NCBI RefSeq assembly: GCF_021728415.1 | Contig: NZ_JAKKDV010000004.1 | Span: 270,354-334,353, forward strand | Direction: 5' to 3' | Origin: Flaviramulus multivorans | Lineage (GTDB): Bacteria; Bacteroidota; Bacteroidia; Flavobacteriales; Flavobacteriaceae | Length of the DNA stretch: 64,000 nucleotides | In this document: in pieces, positions 61,314-64,000 of the stretch | Position numbering within the stretch: position 1 is the first letter of the stretch | How the letters are laid out: every line of letters begins with the position of its first letter | The notes under the pieces: generated by a model | Database searches by the model: none | What the model was told of the DNA's origin: nothing | The model's input: the letters and a program-made list of their open reading frames with translations, nothing else | Position numbers and translations under genes: made by a program

Positions 61314-63694
61314 GCTTTAATTTCTTTCATTAAATCGTCATATGTGTAGAAAACGTTATCATTACCATTATTTTTATGGTAAATCATACTCACACGAATT
61401 GCCTTTAAGCCTGTAACCCCTTGTAGGTCTTGCAACTCTAGTATTTCAACATCATCGTCAAACATTTTTTTAGACTGCATAAAACGAACATATTTTAAAT
61501 ACTCAATTTCATCTTCTTTCTGCGAGTAAATAATGCTCATTTTACCCTTTTGAGTCACACGTTCTTCGGTACCTTTAATAAAAGCTTTATCGACACGTTT
61601 TTTTACAACCTCATAACGCGCATTGTAGGTTCCATCTACATCAAATTGCTTTTCATCCATCCTAAATCTTATAGAAAGCGGCTGATTGAATACTAAAATC
61701 ATGGAAGCTACATCTAAACCAATAGGATATTCATCCTGATTTTGGTAAAAATCATTTTCCATTTCATACATGACTTGCAGTTGCCATAGTCTTAGATTGT
61801 ACAAGTAAATGGTATTAAAACTTTCTTCTTTGGTAATAGACTCGCCTATGTACATGTTATGCTCAACACCATCTGTTTTAAAACGTTCAAAAAAATGAGG
61901 ATACATGTTTTGAGCCTCTATTTGTTTATGATCAAGTAAAGCCGACATGTTTTTATTGATAAGCGCAATGGTATCGTCGTAATTTTTTCTGTAATAATAA
62001 ATAACGTTTAAATTGGTATCAACTTTACTGAAATAATCTTCAATTTCTTCTTTTGCGAAATCCTTTTTTTCTAAAAAGAAAATGAATAATGGCTCTATTT
62101 CTTCTTTAAAAAACCTCGTTAATTCATGCTCTGTATCTACTTTAAAATCCGCTTTTATTGCTTGATTAAATGCCTCAATTTGAAACTTTAATTGCTCATA
62201 AATTGGTAATTCTTCATTTTTAGGAATAATGTCCAAAATTTTATCTACCAATGTTAATTGTAACGCTAAATCTTTTTGTGTGGCAAGATTTCTAGCATCT
62301 GACGAACCTTTCACATCAATTTGTCCAAATAATGGATATACGTTATCAAAAGCTATTTTGCTAAAGGATGGTTTTTCTATTTGATTTTTTTGACTGTCGA
62401 TTAAAAACTTTTTTGCCGCTTGTTTAAATTTCCAAGAAACACTTGGGTGAATTGAAGTACATTCCTGCTGAATAATAGCCTCAATTAAATTCTCTTCTTC
62501 ATTGGTTGAGCGTTCTACTGCTGATACAATAAAAGGCATAACATCAAGCAACTTGTTCGCATTAATACTGTTAAGTTCCTGTGGAGTATAGGATACAATT
62601 TCTAATATCCCCATTAAACCTTGCTCATTAGCTATTGGTGCAAAAATTGCACTCTTAATACCTTGTTCGTGCAATGCTACAATATGTGGTGCTTTTCCTT
62701 TAGAAATTTTATAAAGCTTATCGACATCAGAAACTGAAAAATATTTATTTTCTTTTAATAACCTTTCATAAGACCATGAACACAAACATTCTTTACATTC
62801 TTTACTATCGGCATTGTTTATTAAAAAACTATTAGCACCTATACCATGTACCTTCTCAAAAGTGTCATCTTCTTTATTGTAAATTGAAAACCCAACCTTT
62901 ACATCCTTAATGCCAAATAACGAACTAAAAATATCTCGGAAATTATCGGCAAAACTATCTTCCATGCAAGTTTCGTCAATTATTAAGTTCGATTTTATAT
63001 TTGATATAGACTGATCATCTGTTACATCAAAAATGTTCGATATAACAAAACCTTTAAAAAGATAACTATGAGGTGGAAATTTTTCTTTCCAAATTTCAAT
63101 ATTATCAAAATTGTCTAATAACTCATCGTAATCTTCTTTAGTTATTTTTGGCGCATTATCAGTTGGAATAATTTCACAAAAATCCGCATTATATAATATC
63201 TTATAATAACGAAGTATGCCATTTTCATCTGGAATTTGATAATAAAAAGGCCTTTTAAAGTTTAAATTATACCCATAACAAAAATTTAAAATGATTGTAC
63301 ATGCCATTATATACATATCATTTTGTGGCATATTTTTTATTTGAAGTTCAAAATCACCACCGGCCGTTTTAATAATGTTTTTAAACCGCTCTGACGAATT
63401 AAAAATTAAATCATGAAGCGGAACCGAAGCTGTTTTAATTTCGTTTTTTGTTAATAGCGGACTAAATGTGTCCTGAAGTAATATTTGAATTTCTTTTTCC
63501 CTTGTTTTTAAAAGTGAAACATCGCTAAAACCATCCCTTAATTCAGGGTGTTTCTTGGCTATTTCTAAAACCTTATTAGCTTTATTAGCAATAAATTCAT
63601 CCTCACTATCAGACATAGTCTCATAATGCTCTAACAACCTGTTAAAGCTGATTTTTAGCTTTAAAGGCGATTCAATATCGTCATTAACATCCAT
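61310..63694 (-). CDS. GAF-domain protein of unknown role
   Basis: 794 residues from the ATG at 63694; an upstream in-frame TTG at 63724 overlaps a CAAAGTTA (-7-like) box and is discounted. A GAF-type sensory domain lies near 260-410 (KDVKVGFSIYNKED, IKSAIFAPIANEQGLMGILEIVSY). It is flanked by large all-helical regions; the N-terminus resembles a dimerisation or linker segment. No kinase, cyclase or HTH domain is visible. It faces the HD-PycTM gene tail to tail. Confidence 0.75.
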   Translation of the reverse strand: MDVNDDIESPLKLKISFNRLLEHYETMSDSEDEFIANKANKVLEIAKKHPELRDGFSDVSLLKTREKEIQILLQDTFSPLLTKNEIKTASVPLHDLIFNSSERFKNIIKTAGGDFELQIKNMPQNDMYIMACTIILNFCYGYNLNFKRPFYYQIPDENGILRYYKILYNADFCEIIPTDNAPKITKEDYDELLDNFDNIEIWKEKFPPHSYLFKGFVISNIFDVTDDQSISNIKSNLIIDETCMEDSFADNFRDIFSSLFGIKDVKVGFSIYNKEDDTFEKVHGIGANSFLINNADSKECKECLCSWSYERLLKENKYFSVSDVDKLYKISKGKAPHIVALHEQGIKSAIFAPIANEQGLMGILEIVSYTPQELNSINANKLLDVMPFIVSAVERSTNEEENLIEAIIQQECTSIHPSVSWKFKQAAKKFLIDSQKNQIEKPSFSKIAFDNVYPLFGQIDVKGSSDARNLATQKDLALQLTLVDKILDIIPKNEELPIYEQLKFQIEAFNQAIKADFKVDTEHELTRFFKEEIEPLFIFFLEKKDFAKEEIEDYFSKVDTNLNVIYYYRKNYDDTIALINKNMSALLDHKQIEAQNMYPHFFERFKTDGVEHNMYIGESITKEESFNTIYLYNLRLWQLQVMYEMENDFYQNQDEYPIGLDVASMILVFNQPLSIRFRMDEKQFDVDGTYNARYEVVKKRVDKAFIKGTEERVTQKGKMSIIYSQKEDEIEYLKYVRFMQSKKMFDDDVEILELQDLQGVTGLKAIRVSMIYHKNNGNDNVFYTYDDLMKEIKA

Positions 63695-63793
63695 GATACT
63701 TATATGATTGTGATTAAAATACAAAGTTACAAATTATTGATTAAGTCGTTAAATTATAGACTTCATAACACTAATATTGTTACAAACTTTAAC

Positions 63794-63826
63794 AAAAAAA
63801 AGCTTCTCGGTTTTCGAGAAGCTTTA
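63794..63826 (-). terminator. terminator of the transaldolase-family gene
   Basis: Minus strand: AAAGCTTCTCG-AAAAC-CGAGAAGCTTT stem of 10 bp ending in seven Ts, 24 bases after the stop codon at 63850. Confidence 0.85.
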
Positions 63827-63849
63827 AATTATTTTTATTTTAATCTAAA

Positions 63850-64000
63850 CTATTGGTTTCCTTTTTTGTAATCTTCTAAAAATTTAGCCAAACCAATATC
63901 TGTTAATGGGTGTTTTAATAACCCTTTTATTGCTGAAAGTGGTCCTGTCATAACATCACTACCTAATTTAGCACAATCTATAATGTGCATTGTATGACGT
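63850..64000 (-). CDS. transaldolase/fructose-6-phosphate aldolase, C-terminal part
   Basis: The last 50 codons are visible, cut by the right window edge. MHIIDCAKLGSDVMTGPLSAI and KHPLTDIGLAKFLEDY match the C-terminus of the small transaldolase/FSA family (about 218 residues when complete). Cytoplasmic, pentose phosphate pathway or aldol addition. The catalytic Lys lies outside the window, so TAL versus FSA activity cannot be judged. Confidence 0.85.
   Translation of the reverse strand, partial: RHTMHIIDCAKLGSDVMTGPLSAIKGLLKHPLTDIGLAKFLEDYKKGNQ

Noticed and set aside
60033..63724. Complete Pycsar antiphage system
   Set aside because: Only a PycTM-like domain is present; neither neighbour has a nucleotide cyclase domain, and the flanks are housekeeping genes.
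1..64000. CRISPR array, prophage, insertion sequence or integron
   Set aside because: No regular spacer-repeat series, transposase, integrase or phage structural genes were seen in any frame.

Overview
The window comes from a low-GC member of the Bacteroidota, almost certainly a marine-type flavobacterium (Flavobacteriaceae). Evidence: the type IX secretion and gliding genes porU, porV and gldJ next to cdd and pdhA/pdhC; promoters of the TTG / TAnnTTTG type used in this phylum; a mevalonate-pathway pair; an NhaD-type sodium/proton antiporter; and many SusC-like or lipoprotein-type envelope proteins. About 50 protein genes, two tRNA-Val genes and several hairpin terminators are visible. I see no IS element, prophage, CRISPR array or rRNA.

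Layout. 1-4059 (minus): an M28 peptidase, an SDR, a SprT-like metalloprotein, mannose-1-phosphate guanylyltransferase and a DUF389 membrane protein cut by the window edge. 4264-6681 (plus): an outer-membrane beta-barrel receptor. 6750-15289 (minus): pyruvate dehydrogenase E2 and E1-alpha, cytidine deaminase, PorV and the sortase PorU. 15550-18606 (plus): GldJ and MurF. 18611-18826: tRNA-Val(GAC) and tRNA-Val(UAC). 18889-24784 (minus): FolC with a TonB/ExbD/ExbB energy-transduction unit, then NhaD with a Glu/Leu-type dehydrogenase. 24934-27235: AnmK and an acyl-CoA dehydrogenase, divergent.

27366-32963 (plus) is the most distinctive block: an arsenosugar biosynthesis cluster (AhpD-like peroxidase, radical SAM ArsS, TIGR04282-type transferase, purine nucleoside phosphorylase, ArsM, DUF547 lipoprotein, TIGR04283-type glycosyltransferase). 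It is followed by genes that may extend the pathway: a GH113-like lipoprotein, a flavoprotein plus a NapH-like membrane iron-sulfur protein (34854-37769), and three membrane-linked glycosyltransferases (38838-42637) interrupted by a palindromic repeat.

42664-48261 (minus): a small secreted protein, a VOC protein, two tiny acidic proteins and a polyamine-like block (GNAT-nitrilase fusion, a deoxyhypusine-synthase-like protein without the catalytic lysine, PLP arginine decarboxylase). 48603-54285 (minus): an RluB-like pseudouridine synthase whose catalytic Asp is a Gly, then UbiA prenyltransferase, a mevalonate-kinase-like GHMP kinase, diphosphomevalonate decarboxylase, DUF1697 and a BaiN/HI0933 flavoprotein. 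54336-59881: a lipoprotein, a 1233-residue phosphoesterase / kinase-like / beta-barrel protein, and msrA-msrB. 60033-63694: an HD-domain protein fused to a Pycsar-effector-like membrane domain, facing a GAF-domain protein. 63850-64000: the end of a transaldolase-family gene.

The best leads for new biology are the extended arsenosugar neighbourhood, the phosphatase/kinase-like/barrel protein, the orphan HD-PycTM protein, and the enzyme homologues with missing catalytic residues.
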